Below, one piece after another: positions 1 to 7,300 of a DNA stretch of 10,537 nt. The notes under the pieces were generated by a model that saw only the letters and a program-made list of their open reading frames with translations, was not told the DNA's origin and ran no database searches. Each line of letters begins with the position of its first letter. The stretch's first letter is position 1. The translations under genes and the position numbers were made by a program. The stretch is taken from NCBI GenBank assembly GCA_900551205.1, contig URUW01000047.1, forward strand, positions 1-10,537, written 5' to 3'. The stretch is from an uncultured Collinsella sp. GTDB taxonomy: Bacteria; Actinomycetota; Coriobacteriia; Coriobacteriales; Coriobacteriaceae.

Positions 1-13
1 TGTGGGGGTGATG

Positions 14-224
14 GCGACGTGCATTTTTGCGAGTATTCTGCAATCGAAGGCCCCTGCATACCGACCTCGGGCAAAAAATCGGGATTTCTCGATGTTTTCT
101 ACGAATGATGGGCGGGGTTATGGGCTGACAGCGTTTGATTTGCAGGGATATTCGCGGTCTTTGGCATTTATCGTGGCGCCCGAAGCCCTTGGTTATGTTG
201 AATACTCCTAAAAATGCACGGCGC
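14..224. repeat. Gene-free stretch bounded by a 25-bp imperfect inverted repeat
   Basis: Positions 14-38 and 200-224 are reverse complements at 22 of 25 positions; the best-conserved part is gtgcattttt followed by gagtattc. The arms enclose about 160 bp with no coding signal I trust. A GTG-initiated frame at 2-211 stays open, but it has no Shine-Dalgarno, its protein resembles nothing I recognise, and its end runs through the right arm. The arrangement resembles a small non-autonomous element or a multicopy intergenic repeat, but no target-site duplication is visible. The left arm lies close to the window edge, so the true boundary may be outside. The arms are seen directly; a mobile origin is inference. 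Confidence 0.5.
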
Positions 225-250
225 TTAGAGGGGGACCTTCGCGAAAAAGG

Positions 251-289
251 AAACCGCCCCGTCGAAGTATGCATTCGACGGGGCGGTTT
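251..289 (-). terminator. Rho-independent terminator of lemA
   Basis: A perfect 16-bp stem (251-266 with 274-289) closes a 7-nt loop. The lower stem is rich in G and C (ccgccccg against cggggcgg). Read on the minus strand, the stem is followed within a few bases by cctttttcgc, which supplies the U-tract. On the plus strand there is no T-run after the stem, so termination should act mainly on minus-strand transcripts. It lies about 37 nt downstream of the lemA stop codon. Confidence 0.9.
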
Positions 290-325
290 ATGCATCTACC
301 CGATTAAGGATACGCTGCGGATCTG

Positions 326-877
326 TTAGAACTTGACGGTCGGGGCCTGGCGGGCTGCTTCGGCGGCCTCGAAGCCCTGGCGCTCCTTAAACTGGAAGAT
401 GCCGGCAAAGATGACAGCCGGGAACGTCTGAATGGCGTTGTTGTAGCTGAGCACGCAGTCGTTGTAGCTCTGGCGTGCATAGCTAATCTTGTTCTCGGTA
501 TCCTCGAGCGATGCCTGCAGCTGCGTAAAGTTGGTGTTTGCCTTAAGATCGGGATAGGCCTCGGCTACGGCGAAGAGCTGGCGCAGCGCACCGGTCAGCA
601 CGTTGTCGGCTTCCATCTTGGCCTCGGGCGTGGTGGCCTTGACGGCGGTGTTACGCGCACTGATCACGGCGGAGAGCGTCTCTTGCTCGTGCTTGGCGTA
701 GCCCTTGACGGTCTCGACCAGGTTGGGGATCAGGTCGTTGCGGCGCTGCAGCTGCGTATCGATGTTCTGCCAGGCGTTATCGATGCGGTTACGCTTGGTG
801 ACCATGTTGTTGTAGATGCCGGCGATGGCGCAGACAATCACAATGACAACAACGATGCCGATGATGACGGTAATCAT
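326..877 (-). CDS. lemA: LemA family protein
   Basis: The 183-residue product is a typical, full-length LemA protein. Residues 1-22 form one hydrophobic segment (MITVIIGIVVVIVIVCAIAG) that should anchor the protein with a very short outer N-terminus. It is followed by the family hallmark YNNMVTKRNRIDNAWQNID and then QLQRRNDLIPNLVETVKGYA, and a helical body containing AYPDLKANTNFTQLQ and the late segment YNNAIQTFPAVIFAGIF. The family is widespread and its biochemical role is unsettled; some members work with membrane stress or TPM-domain proteins. No TPM or HtpX partner lies in this window, so the gene appears monocistronic. ATG at 877 is supported by GGAG five bases upstream. A strong terminator follows the stop. 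Confidence 0.96.
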   Translation of the reverse strand: MITVIIGIVVVIVIVCAIAGIYNNMVTKRNRIDNAWQNIDTQLQRRNDLIPNLVETVKGYAKHEQETLSAVISARNTAVKATTPEAKMEADNVLTGALRQLFAVAEAYPDLKANTNFTQLQASLEDTENKISYARQSYNDCVLSYNNAIQTFPAVIFAGIFQFKERQGFEAAEAARQAPTVKF

Positions 878-927
878 GATGTCTCCGTTTCGAAAGGCCG
901 CGGCGGCATGCGCCAGCTGCCGTTGGT

Positions 928-986
928 ATAACGCTACTAGTATACCCGCAACGTTTTGCCGTGCCGAACTTTCCGGTAAGCGTTAT
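928..986. promoter_or_regulatory. Spaced 8-bp inverted repeat in the lemA/tetR divergent region
   Basis: ataacgct (928-935) and agcgttat (979-986) are exact reverse complements 43 bases apart, in the 199-bp gap between the divergent lemA and TetR-family genes. The left half-site overlaps the predicted lemA start region. TetR proteins often bind palindromes in such divergent spacers, but their operators normally have close half-sites. This wide spacing would need looping or two dimers, so the assignment is weak. Confidence 0.25.
939..944 (-). promoter_or_regulatory. Candidate -10 element of lemA
   Basis: The minus strand reads TATACT here, five of six matches to the bacterial -10 consensus. 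Transcription would start near 932 and give a leader of about 55 nt before the lemA ATG. No good -35 hexamer sits at the usual distance, so this is only a candidate. Confidence 0.35.
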
Positions 987-1076
987 GTTTTCGGCGGGGT
1001 CGGCACCGGGGTAAAACGCGCGAGGTACAGGTGTAAGATATGCGACAGATTGACGAGTGTTGTCTTTGCCCTGAGG

Positions 1077-1673
1077 ATGGCGATACCAGTGGACCTTCGC
1101 ATCAAGAAAACCTACCGTGCCCTGTTCGATGCCTTTACCGAGCTTCTCGAGGAGCATCGTTTTGAGGACCTGACGGTTGCCATGCTGTGCGACCGCGCCA
1201 TGATTCGCCGCACGACGTTCTACAAGCACTTTCGCGACAAGAACGATTACTTTGCCTTTTATATCGATGAGCTCATGTCGGGCTTGCCGCAAAAACAGCC
1301 CGATGAGGCCGGCGCAGTGTCTGCCGAGGACGTGCGCGCGCTCCGGCACGCGATTTTGGACGATGCCATGGATTTGATTCTGGCGCACGAGCAGCTCATG
1401 GATAACATTTTGGCAAGCAGCATGTCGGGCATGTTGACCAACGTTATTTGCGACCGTATTGCCCGCTCCATCCGCGAGCGTGTGATGAACGTGCTTGCCG
1501 AGGATGCCCTGGCCCCCGTGTCACTCGAGACGACGTCTGAGTTTGTCGCCGGCGGTATTATTCGACTTTTCACGATATGGTGGGAATCGGGCCACGATCT
1601 TGAGCGTCGACCCGAGATGGCCGACGTGGTCGATGCGCTGTTTGAGCGGACCATGACGCCGGTGCATCACTAG
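1077..1673 (+). CDS. TetR/AcrR family transcriptional regulator
   Basis: The 198-residue product has the N-terminal DNA-binding fold of TetR regulators: an opening helix (DLRIKKTYRALFDAFTELL), FEDLTVAMLCDRAMIRR as the helix-turn-helix, and the diagnostic TTFYKHFRDKNDYFAFYI recognition and linker helices at about residues 42-59. The remaining 140 residues are helical and would form the ligand-binding and dimer domain, ending with GGIIRLFTIWWESG near the C-terminus. Ligand and targets cannot be read from the sequence; autoregulation and control of the divergent lemA are possible. The frame is open upstream to 816, but homology to the family fits ATG 1077. GAGG directly abuts that ATG, too close for a normal Shine-Dalgarno, so TTG 1050 or a weakly translated start remain alternatives. 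The stop lies 3 bases from the encoded CCA end of the converging tRNA gene. Confidence 0.9.
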   Translation: MAIPVDLRIKKTYRALFDAFTELLEEHRFEDLTVAMLCDRAMIRRTTFYKHFRDKNDYFAFYIDELMSGLPQKQPDEAGAVSAEDVRALRHAILDDAMDLILAHEQLMDNILASSMSGMLTNVICDRIARSIRERVMNVLAEDALAPVSLETTSEFVAGGIIRLFTIWWESGHDLERRPEMADVVDALFERTMTPVHH

Positions 1674-1676
1674 AAG

Positions 1677-1766
1677 TGGCGGAGAGAGGGGGATTCGAAC
1701 CCCCGGAACGCTCTCGCGCTCAACGGTTTTCAAGACCGCCGCATTCAACCGCTCTGCCATCTCTCC
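1677..1766 (-). tRNA. tRNA-Ser (anticodon UGA)
   Basis: The minus strand forms a complete class II tRNA. The acceptor arms are GGAGAGA (1760-1766) and TCTCTCC (1681-1687), followed by discriminator G and an encoded CCA (1677-1679). The anticodon stem-loop CGGTCTTGAAAACCG contains the anticodon TGA. A long variable arm (gagcgcgagagcgttc region) is typical of serine tRNAs. The T arm is GGGGG-TTCGAAT-CCCCC. It reads UCN-type serine codons and converges on the TetR gene. Confidence 0.97.
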
Positions 1767-1776
1767 GTGAGTCGTA

Positions 1777-1782
1777 ATGATA
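1777..1782 (-). promoter_or_regulatory. Candidate extended -10 element of the tRNA-Ser gene
   Basis: On the minus strand the sequence is TGcTATCAT, an extended -10 motif with five of six matches to TATAAT, placed so that transcription would begin about 4 bases before the tRNA 5' end. A clear -35 at standard spacing is not seen (TTGCAA lies 14 bases upstream). This site falls in the leader of the divergent tadA fusion gene, so the two transcription units share about 50 bp. Confidence 0.4.
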
Positions 1783-1817
1783 GCATCGTTTTGAATTTGC
1801 AACAGGGAAGGCGAACG

Positions 1818-3599
1818 ATGACGATCACCGAAATCGACGAGAAGTTCATGCGCGAGGCGTTGGCGGAGGCGCGAGCCGCCGCGGCGGTGGGCGAGGTGCC
1901 CATTGGCGCTGTGGTGGTGCGCGCGGGTGAGATTGTCGCGCGGGCGCAAAATCGTCGTGAGCTCGATCAGGACCCTTCGGCGCATGCAGAGTTCGCGGCC
2001 CTGTGCGCTGCCGCTCGGTCGCTCGGTCGCTGGCGCCTTTCCGACTGTACGGTCTACGTGACGCTCGAGCCCTGCTGCATGTGTGCGGGGCTTATGGTTA
2101 ACGCGCGCGTAGGACGCTGCGTGTATGGCGCGGCTGATGCCAAGGCGGGCGCTCTGGGTTCGCTGTATGACCTGAATGCCGATTCGCGCCTGAATCATCG
2201 GTTTAATGTGACCGCCGGCGTGCTGGCGGATGAGTGTCGTGAGGTTTTGAGCGGCTATTTTAGTGGGCTGCGTGGTACCGATGGTGCTAGCTGCGGTTGT
2301 GGGACCGATCTTGAGGCGCATGCCGCTCACACCGAGGCGCTCGCGTGTGCCGAAGAGGATGCTGGCGCGGCGGTTGACTTTGGCCCCGCGTGCCGCCGGC
2401 CCCGCCGCGTGCTGCTGGCGATCGACTCCTTTAAGGGCAGCGTTTCGAGTGCGCAGGCGGAGGCGGCGGTTGCCGAAGGCGTGCGCCGTGTGTGGTCCGA
2501 TGTCCAGGTGGCCGCATTGCCGCTGGCAGATGGCGGCGAGGGAACGCTCGATGCCGTTGCCGCGTGCGGCGGTGAGATTGTGACTTGCGAGGTGGCAGGT
2601 CCCTTGGGCGACCGCGTGTCTGCCCGGATGCTGGTTGATGCCGAGCGCAAGTCTGCGGTCATCGAGATGGCCGAGGCGGCGGGTATTGGGTATTCACCCT
2701 GCACGGAATCGGCGGCGTTGGCGGCCACAACCTATGGCGTGGGCAAGCTCATGCTTCGCGCGGTTCGCAAGGGCGCAAAGACACTCTATATTGGTCTGGG
2801 CGGCAGTGCCACCAACGACGGTGGCGCCGGCATGCTGCAGGCGCTGGGCGCGCGTGTGGTCGATGATCAGGGCTGCGATGTCGCCCCCGGTCTTGCCGGC
2901 CTTGAACACGTGGCGAGTATCGATTTGGCGCCAGCGCTTCAGGCTTTGGATGACGCTCGTATCGTTGTGCTTTCGGATGTCGAGAATCCGCTTGTAGGGC
3001 GTCGCGGCGCGCTTGCGGTGTTTGGCGGACAGAAGGGTCTGCCAGCGGGTGACGCCGAGGCGCTGAGCAGGTGCGACAGTTGGATGGTCGGCTACGGCCG
3101 CCTGCTCGATACGGCAATTGTCGAGGCTCGGGCCCAGGGGTTGTTGCGCGCACCCGAGGGCGCACGGACATTTGGCTCGGTGCTCGGCGTGCCCGGCGCA
3201 GGTGCCGCCGGCGGCCTGGGTGCCGCGCTGCTGGCGCTCGGTGCGGAGCTACGCTCGGGCGTGGAGACGGTGCTCGATCTCGCGGGGTTTGACGAGCGTG
3301 TACGCGATGTCGACCTGGTCATAACGGGCGAGGGCAATATGGACGAGCAATCCGCCGCCGGTAAGGCGCCGGTGGGCGTGGCACGCCGTGCCAAGCGGTG
3401 TGGCAAGCCGGTGGTCGCCGTCGTGGGCGGTCGCGCTGACAACCTGGATGCGGTGTGTGAGCAGGGTATTGACTTGGTTTTGCCGATTTGCCGCAAGCCC
3501 ATGCCCCTCGACCAGGCGCTCGGTGTGCAAGAAGCCACAACCAACCTCATCTGCGCCGGCGAGTCAGCCGCACAAGCCTATGACCTCGCTCGCCTCTAA
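1818..3599 (+). CDS. Fusion of tRNA adenosine-34 deaminase (TadA) with glycerate kinase
   Basis: One 593-residue protein carries two full enzymes. Residues 1 to about 152 are TadA, which deaminates A34 to inosine in tRNA-Arg(ACG): HAEF holds zinc ligand H56 and proton shuttle E58, and PCCMC holds zinc ligands C86 and C89. About 40 acidic, Cys- and His-containing residues form a linker. From about residue 195 to the end is a GarK/GlxK-type glycerate kinase, which phosphorylates glycerate with ATP: DSFKGS (203-208), PLADGGEGT, GLGGSATNDGG (326-336), GAAGGLG and TGEGNMDEQS (from 503). The segment usually written FGPQKG reads FGGQKG (402-407). ATG 1818 has a strong Shine-Dalgarno, GGGAAGG, six bases upstream; a GTG at 1767 is in frame but lies at the tRNA start without such a site. 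Separate tadA and glycerate kinase genes are the norm. Each domain is near its normal length, so neither looks degenerate. Confidence 0.93.
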   Translation: MTITEIDEKFMREALAEARAAAAVGEVPIGAVVVRAGEIVARAQNRRELDQDPSAHAEFAALCAAARSLGRWRLSDCTVYVTLEPCCMCAGLMVNARVGRCVYGAADAKAGALGSLYDLNADSRLNHRFNVTAGVLADECREVLSGYFSGLRGTDGASCGCGTDLEAHAAHTEALACAEEDAGAAVDFGPACRRPRRVLLAIDSFKGSVSSAQAEAAVAEGVRRVWSDVQVAALPLADGGEGTLDAVAACGGEIVTCEVAGPLGDRVSARMLVDAERKSAVIEMAEAAGIGYSPCTESAALAATTYGVGKLMLRAVRKGAKTLYIGLGGSATNDGGAGMLQALGARVVDDQGCDVAPGLAGLEHVASIDLAPALQALDDARIVVLSDVENPLVGRRGALAVFGGQKGLPAGDAEALSRCDSWMVGYGRLLDTAIVEARAQGLLRAPEGARTFGSVLGVPGAGAAGGLGAALLALGAELRSGVETVLDLAGFDERVRDVDLVITGEGNMDEQSAAGKAPVGVARRAKRCGKPVVAVVGGRADNLDAVCEQGIDLVLPICRKPMPLDQALGVQEATTNLICAGESAAQAYDLARL

Positions 3600-3619
3600 A
3601 ACCCATCCCCCCAATAACT

Positions 3620-3680
3620 TGCGGTGAAATACGGAGTGTTTTTGCCTTTAAGGGGCCAATTCAGTCCGTATTCCACCGCA
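3620..3680. repeat. Long hairpin downstream of the tadA fusion gene
   Basis: Arms 3620-3635 and 3665-3680 pair at 15 of 16 positions and extend inward to 17 of 19. The loop is about 23 nt and contains a T-run (3639-3643). It starts 21 bases after the stop codon and so may help end the upstream transcript, but no T-run follows the stem on either strand, so it is not a classical terminator. A structured 3' end, an mRNA-stabilising hairpin or a repeated intergenic element are all possible. Confidence 0.6.
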
Positions 3681-3737
3681 ACATCGAGAATGGCCAACCG
3701 AGGCTGGCCGTCTTGTGCCTTGGGTTGGACCGCCTGC

Positions 3738-3893
3738 CACGAAACACGGCCATCTACTACGTTTAACCGGCCACCCTCGACCATCCCGGAATTTGCAAAA
3801 ACAAAGCCGCAGGTAGAAAGCTTGCCGAGTTTCGAAAAAGCCGGCTATGGTTGACCCCTGCGGCTTAAACGTAGTAGACAGGCCCCTTTCGTG
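3738..3893. repeat. About 155-bp element with imperfect terminal inverted repeats
   Basis: Arms of about 52 bp (3738-3789 and 3841-3893) are reverse complements at roughly 70 percent of positions. They include an exact 14-bp core, tctactacgtttaa (3753-3766), mirrored at 3865-3878, and exact outer ends cacgaaa/tttcgtg. Nested inside, aagccgcagg (3804-3813) and cctgcggctt (3857-3866) form another exact 10-bp pair. Short frames on either strand here have no ribosome sites and cross the arms, so I do not call genes. A multicopy intergenic repeat or small non-autonomous element is my reading; the arms are seen, the interpretation is inferred. Confidence 0.5.
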
Positions 3894-4079
3894 ACACAGC
3901 ATCAGACCAGTCTTTTTTTTGGGCTAGGAAAACACCCGTAAAGGCATGTGAATCTGAACAAATCGATCCTGTGCCTTGTGACGCTCGATGGTGCTGTCTG
4001 GGGATCGGAGACTATGCACTTCAGGTGTTGACGCTGTCATTCATATGCCATTAGGTGATTGCTCTTCGTTCAGTTGTTC

Positions 4080-4102
4080 GCCAATTAATCATGCCAATTA
4101 AT
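4080..4102. promoter_or_regulatory. Tandem 10-bp direct repeat, possible operator
   Basis: gccaattaat occurs exactly at 4080-4089 and 4093-4102, a 13-bp period; the second copy extends into the palindrome aattaatt (4096-4103). The pair is enclosed by ttcgcc (4077-4082) and ggcgaa (4113-4118), which are reverse complements. It sits about 130-150 bp before the adhesin start and upstream of the candidate -10. Exact AT-rich repeats in a GC-rich genome are suggestive of a regulator site, but no regulator is identified. Confidence 0.4.
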
Positions 4103-4152
4103 TACCATTTCGGGCGAAGACGTGGATTATCTCCATGATGGGCCTCTTTGGT

Positions 4153-4158
4153 CATAAT
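4153..4158 (+). promoter_or_regulatory. Candidate -10 element of the adhesin gene
   Basis: CATAAT matches five of six bases of the -10 consensus. Transcription would start near 4165, giving a leader of about 67 nt to TTG 4232. No convincing -35 is present at 16-18 bp, so activator dependence or a different promoter is possible. Confidence 0.25.
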
Positions 4159-4220
4159 GTTGTCTTTAACTGTCCTTAATCAATAGATCGCTCGTGGGAA
4201 GAGAAGGCGACACCAGAGGG

Positions 4221-4234
4221 GGAGAAGGGAATTG
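4221..4234 (+). promoter_or_regulatory. Shine-Dalgarno and TTG start that set the adhesin N-terminus
   Basis: GGAG at 4221-4224 lies seven bases before TTG 4232-4234. TTG is the only ATG, GTG or TTG in the adhesin frame between the upstream in-frame stop (TAG 4184-4186) and the signal-peptide core. The competing GTG at 4194 is in another frame with the present G-run and has no recognisable Shine-Dalgarno. Confidence 0.6.
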
Positions 4235-4345
4235 GAGAGGAAAGTTTTCGGCGGGGGGGGGCAGAGAGTCGCTGCTCTCTGCCTTGCGCTGGTTCTCGGC
4301 TTCGGATGTTTATCCGTTGGCGCGACGGCCGGTGTCGCATATGCG
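4232..4345 (+). other. Signal peptide of the giant adhesin
   Basis: With TTG 4232 the N-terminus is MERKVFGGGGQRV, a basic n-region, then the hydrophobic core AALCLALVLGFGCLSVGA, then AGVAYA followed by ATE. Cleavage after residue 38 (A-Y-A) fits signal peptidase I. GFGC does not match a lipobox, so a lipoprotein is unlikely. Using GTG 4194 (only with a G10 tract) would add a longer basic n-region but keep the same core. Confidence 0.85.
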
Positions 4346-7300
4346 GCCACGGAATCGCGGACTGCGTATACTGCGGAGGAGTTTGAGATCACCCAGGACG
4401 GCGTGACCTATTCGTGCGAGACCACGGATAAGGGCACGGCGGAAATCACAGGTATTGTTGCCGACGACAGTGTGACCGCGGTGAGTGTGCCCAGCTCCAT
4501 CGAGCATGGTGGCCAGACCTACAAAGTCACCAAACTTTATTTCTCGTCTGGTATCGTGGCCAAGAACGTTGAGCAGCTGACGCTTCCCGACACGCTCGAA
4601 AAAATGTACGGAGGGAATTTCCGGAGGTTCGCAAAGGTCAAGGAGCTCCATATCCCTGGCTCCATCAAGAACTTCGCTTGCTCGCTGCAAAACGCTGGCT
4701 CGCTCGAAAAGCTCTATTTCGATGAGGGCGTCGAGGAGATTAGCGCCAACATGATGGTCTATGGCTGCAGCAACCTTTCGGAGATCGATCTCCCCTCAAC
4801 CCTCAAAATGATTTCGGGCTCGGGCGCCTTCGAGGGGGCTACGGCCCTCACAGGCATCGAGTTTCCAAAAGATGTCGCCTTCTCCGACACCATAACGGGC
4901 GTGTTCGAAGACTGCACGTCTCTGACAAGCGTGTCGTTGCCCGCTTCGGTTACCAAGATCCCCTCGCACATGTTTGACGGATGCACCTCTCTCACGTCCG
5001 TCACCGCGCTGAGCGAAATCGAGTCCATCGGGGATGGGGCGTTTCGGACTTGCTCGAGTTTGACTGGGATCGATTTCCCAGGCACATTGAAGAGCATCGG
5101 ATCCTCTGCTTTCCAGGGGTGCGCCAGCCTGGTGAGCGTGCCCAATCTAAGCAAGGTGACAAAGATGGGCTGGGGGGCTTTTTACGAGTGCAAAAATCTG
5201 CAGGCGTCCGTGGATCTGTCCTCGCTTCAGAACATTCCGGACAATGCGTTCTGCTACACACCGGTTAAGATCGTGGGGCTTTGCGACAGCCTGAAGAGTA
5301 TCGGTGAGTGGGCCTTTATCCAGAGCAACGTCGCCGTCCAGCTTCCCAGGACACTTGAGACAATTGGCAACTACGCCTTCTATTACGGCACGTTGCCGGA
5401 GCAGCTTTCCATTCCGGATTCCGTGACTTCCGTTGGCACGGCGGCCTTCTCGGGCGTAGGTGGCGTGAAGGATGTGACGATCGGGCGCGGCCTCACCGAA
5501 ATACCCTCGGGTATGTTTGAAGGCAGCACGGTTAAAAAGATCACAATCGAAAACAGCATGGACGACATCAAAGGCTCGGAGAACCTCCCGTTCTTTGGCG
5601 TCGATATCGTCTACACGCGCGAGTCCATCGATGACGGCGTCGGCGGTACCGTGAGCGATGACAGCACCAAGACCCTTCAGGATCTGGTCGACGAGGCCCC
5701 CTATGACAAGGAAACCGTCATCACCCTGAAAAAGCACGTGAAGCTTGGCTCCACGCTCACGATTCCTGCCGGGAAGATGATTAAGATCACGTCGGATGAG
5801 CCCTATACCATCTTGGCAAAGAAAAGCGGCTTCTCCGTACTGGTCAATGTTGCCGAGGGGGCATCCCTCGAGCTGTCGGGGAAAGTGTCCCTGAGTGGTC
5901 GCTACAACAAGGGCGCCATTATTTCTAGCAGGGGAGCGGTTGTGCTCTCTGACGAGGCCGTTGTGTGCGACGGCGCTGCGAACACCGTCAATACGGGTGT
6001 CATCGACGTGTCGGGAGACAAGGCTTCGCTTACCATGACGGGCGGCGTTATCGAGCAGTGCGAACTTAAGGACGCGTATTGCGGCGCTGTCCACGCGAAA
6101 GACGGCGCTCATGTTGTCATGAAGGGCGGCGTTATCCGTAAGAATCACGTGTCTTTCTCCGCAGACGGCGATGGTAATTACCTTTCGTCTACCGGCATCA
6201 TGCTGATGGGCGATGCCCACCTTGAGATGAGTAACGGCAGTATCGAGGATAACGCCGGCTATCAGGGCGGCGCGGTGGTCATGTACAGCGAGGCTCGTAA
6301 CCAGAGAGCCTCCTTTGAGATGACCGGTGGTCAGCTTGTGCGCAACAGAGGCTATAAGCTTGGGAATCGAACTCCCTCCGGCGCAGTGCACGTCGAAGGG
6401 AATGCCGAGTTTACCCTCAAGGGCGGCAAGATCGAGGACAATATTGCGTATTCTGATGGCAAAGGCGGCGGAGTGTGCGTGGTCGATCGCGGCCTGCAGC
6501 AGGGTGGTAGGGACCATACCGCTTTCACTATGAAAGGTGGCTCCGTATCGGGTAACTCCGCTTCCGCCGGCGGAGGCATCTATACCTATTCAGATGACGT
6601 CAAGCTCAGTGCGGGCGAGATCAAGGACAATACTGCTCGGAATATGGGTGGCGGCGTATATAGCGAAGGCAACGAGTATCTCGTCTATAGCACGCTCCAT
6701 ATCGAAAACGCTCTCGTTGTTGATAACCATGCGAAAAAGCAGGGCGGCGGCATGTGGTTCTGCCCGACCGGAGATGCCAAGGTCTACGTCCAGAACGGTG
6801 GCCTGATCGCCAGGAACTCGGCCGATGAGGCGGGAGACGACCTCGTCTTCACCGGCTTCAAAGACGCCAAATACAAACTGACCTTGGCCAACCGCGCTCC
6901 GGGCGGCGGAAAGGTCAGCTGGTACAGAGACGGTGGGCTGTTTAACCCCGAAGGCACTTATGCGGAAACAAACACCGAAATCCCGCGATTCTCTCCCGAC
7001 GGTGGCAACGGCGAGCCCCTGTCCTTTACCGACGCCACGCCGAACGTCGCGCTTAAATCTGTGATGAGCGAGGATGTGTATAACCTCGGCCGCGGTCAGA
7101 CGTCGCTGACGATCTCTGGCAATACGGCCGAGCGGGGAGGCGGCATCGGCGCCAACGGCGGTGTCATCATCGGCAAGTCCGAGAACATCGACATTCCCAT
7201 CAAAAAGGTCTGGGAGAACCCCAGGATTCCCCATCCTAATAAGGTCAAAGTAAATCTCAAGAACGGCGATACCGTCATCGATTCGATCACCCTGAGCGAG

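Larger units (their letters stand above)
3894..4231. other. AT-richer gene-free leader region upstream of the adhesin
   Basis: No frame with coding character is present on either strand. The base composition is clearly more AT-rich than the flanks. It holds an eight-T run (3913-3920), which might mark the end of plus-strand transcripts although I find no good stem before it, a tandem direct repeat (4080-4102), a weak -10 candidate and the adhesin Shine-Dalgarno. The size and composition fit a regulated upstream region of a large surface-protein gene. Confidence 0.5.

Noticed and set aside
2..329. Two small plus-strand frames (2-211 and 135-329)
   Set aside because: No Shine-Dalgarno, no recognisable protein, and they run through the inverted-repeat arm and, for the second, the lemA terminator hairpin.
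1677..1766. tRNA-Ser gene as an integration site for a genomic island
   Set aside because: Serine tRNA genes often serve as attachment sites, but there is no integrase and no duplicate of the tRNA 3' end in the window.
3596..3902. Short frames on both strands between the kinase and the adhesin
   Set aside because: They cross the inverted repeats and hairpin and lack ribosome sites; the sequence is better explained as structured intergenic DNA.
3804..3920. Classical terminator built from the aagccgcagg/cctgcggctt pair and the eight-T run
   Set aside because: The T-run (3913-3920) lies 47 bases after the stem and the loop is over 40 nt, so the parts do not form a standard intrinsic terminator.
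4194..4406. 70-codon frame starting at GTG 4194
   Set aside because: It runs out of frame through the signal-peptide region and has no Shine-Dalgarno. It matters only as the alternative adhesin start if the G tract gains one base.
5147..6517. 456-codon open frame on the minus strand
   Set aside because: Antisense to the LRR and beta-helix domains, which have clear repeat periodicity on the plus strand. No ribosome site or domain supports it.
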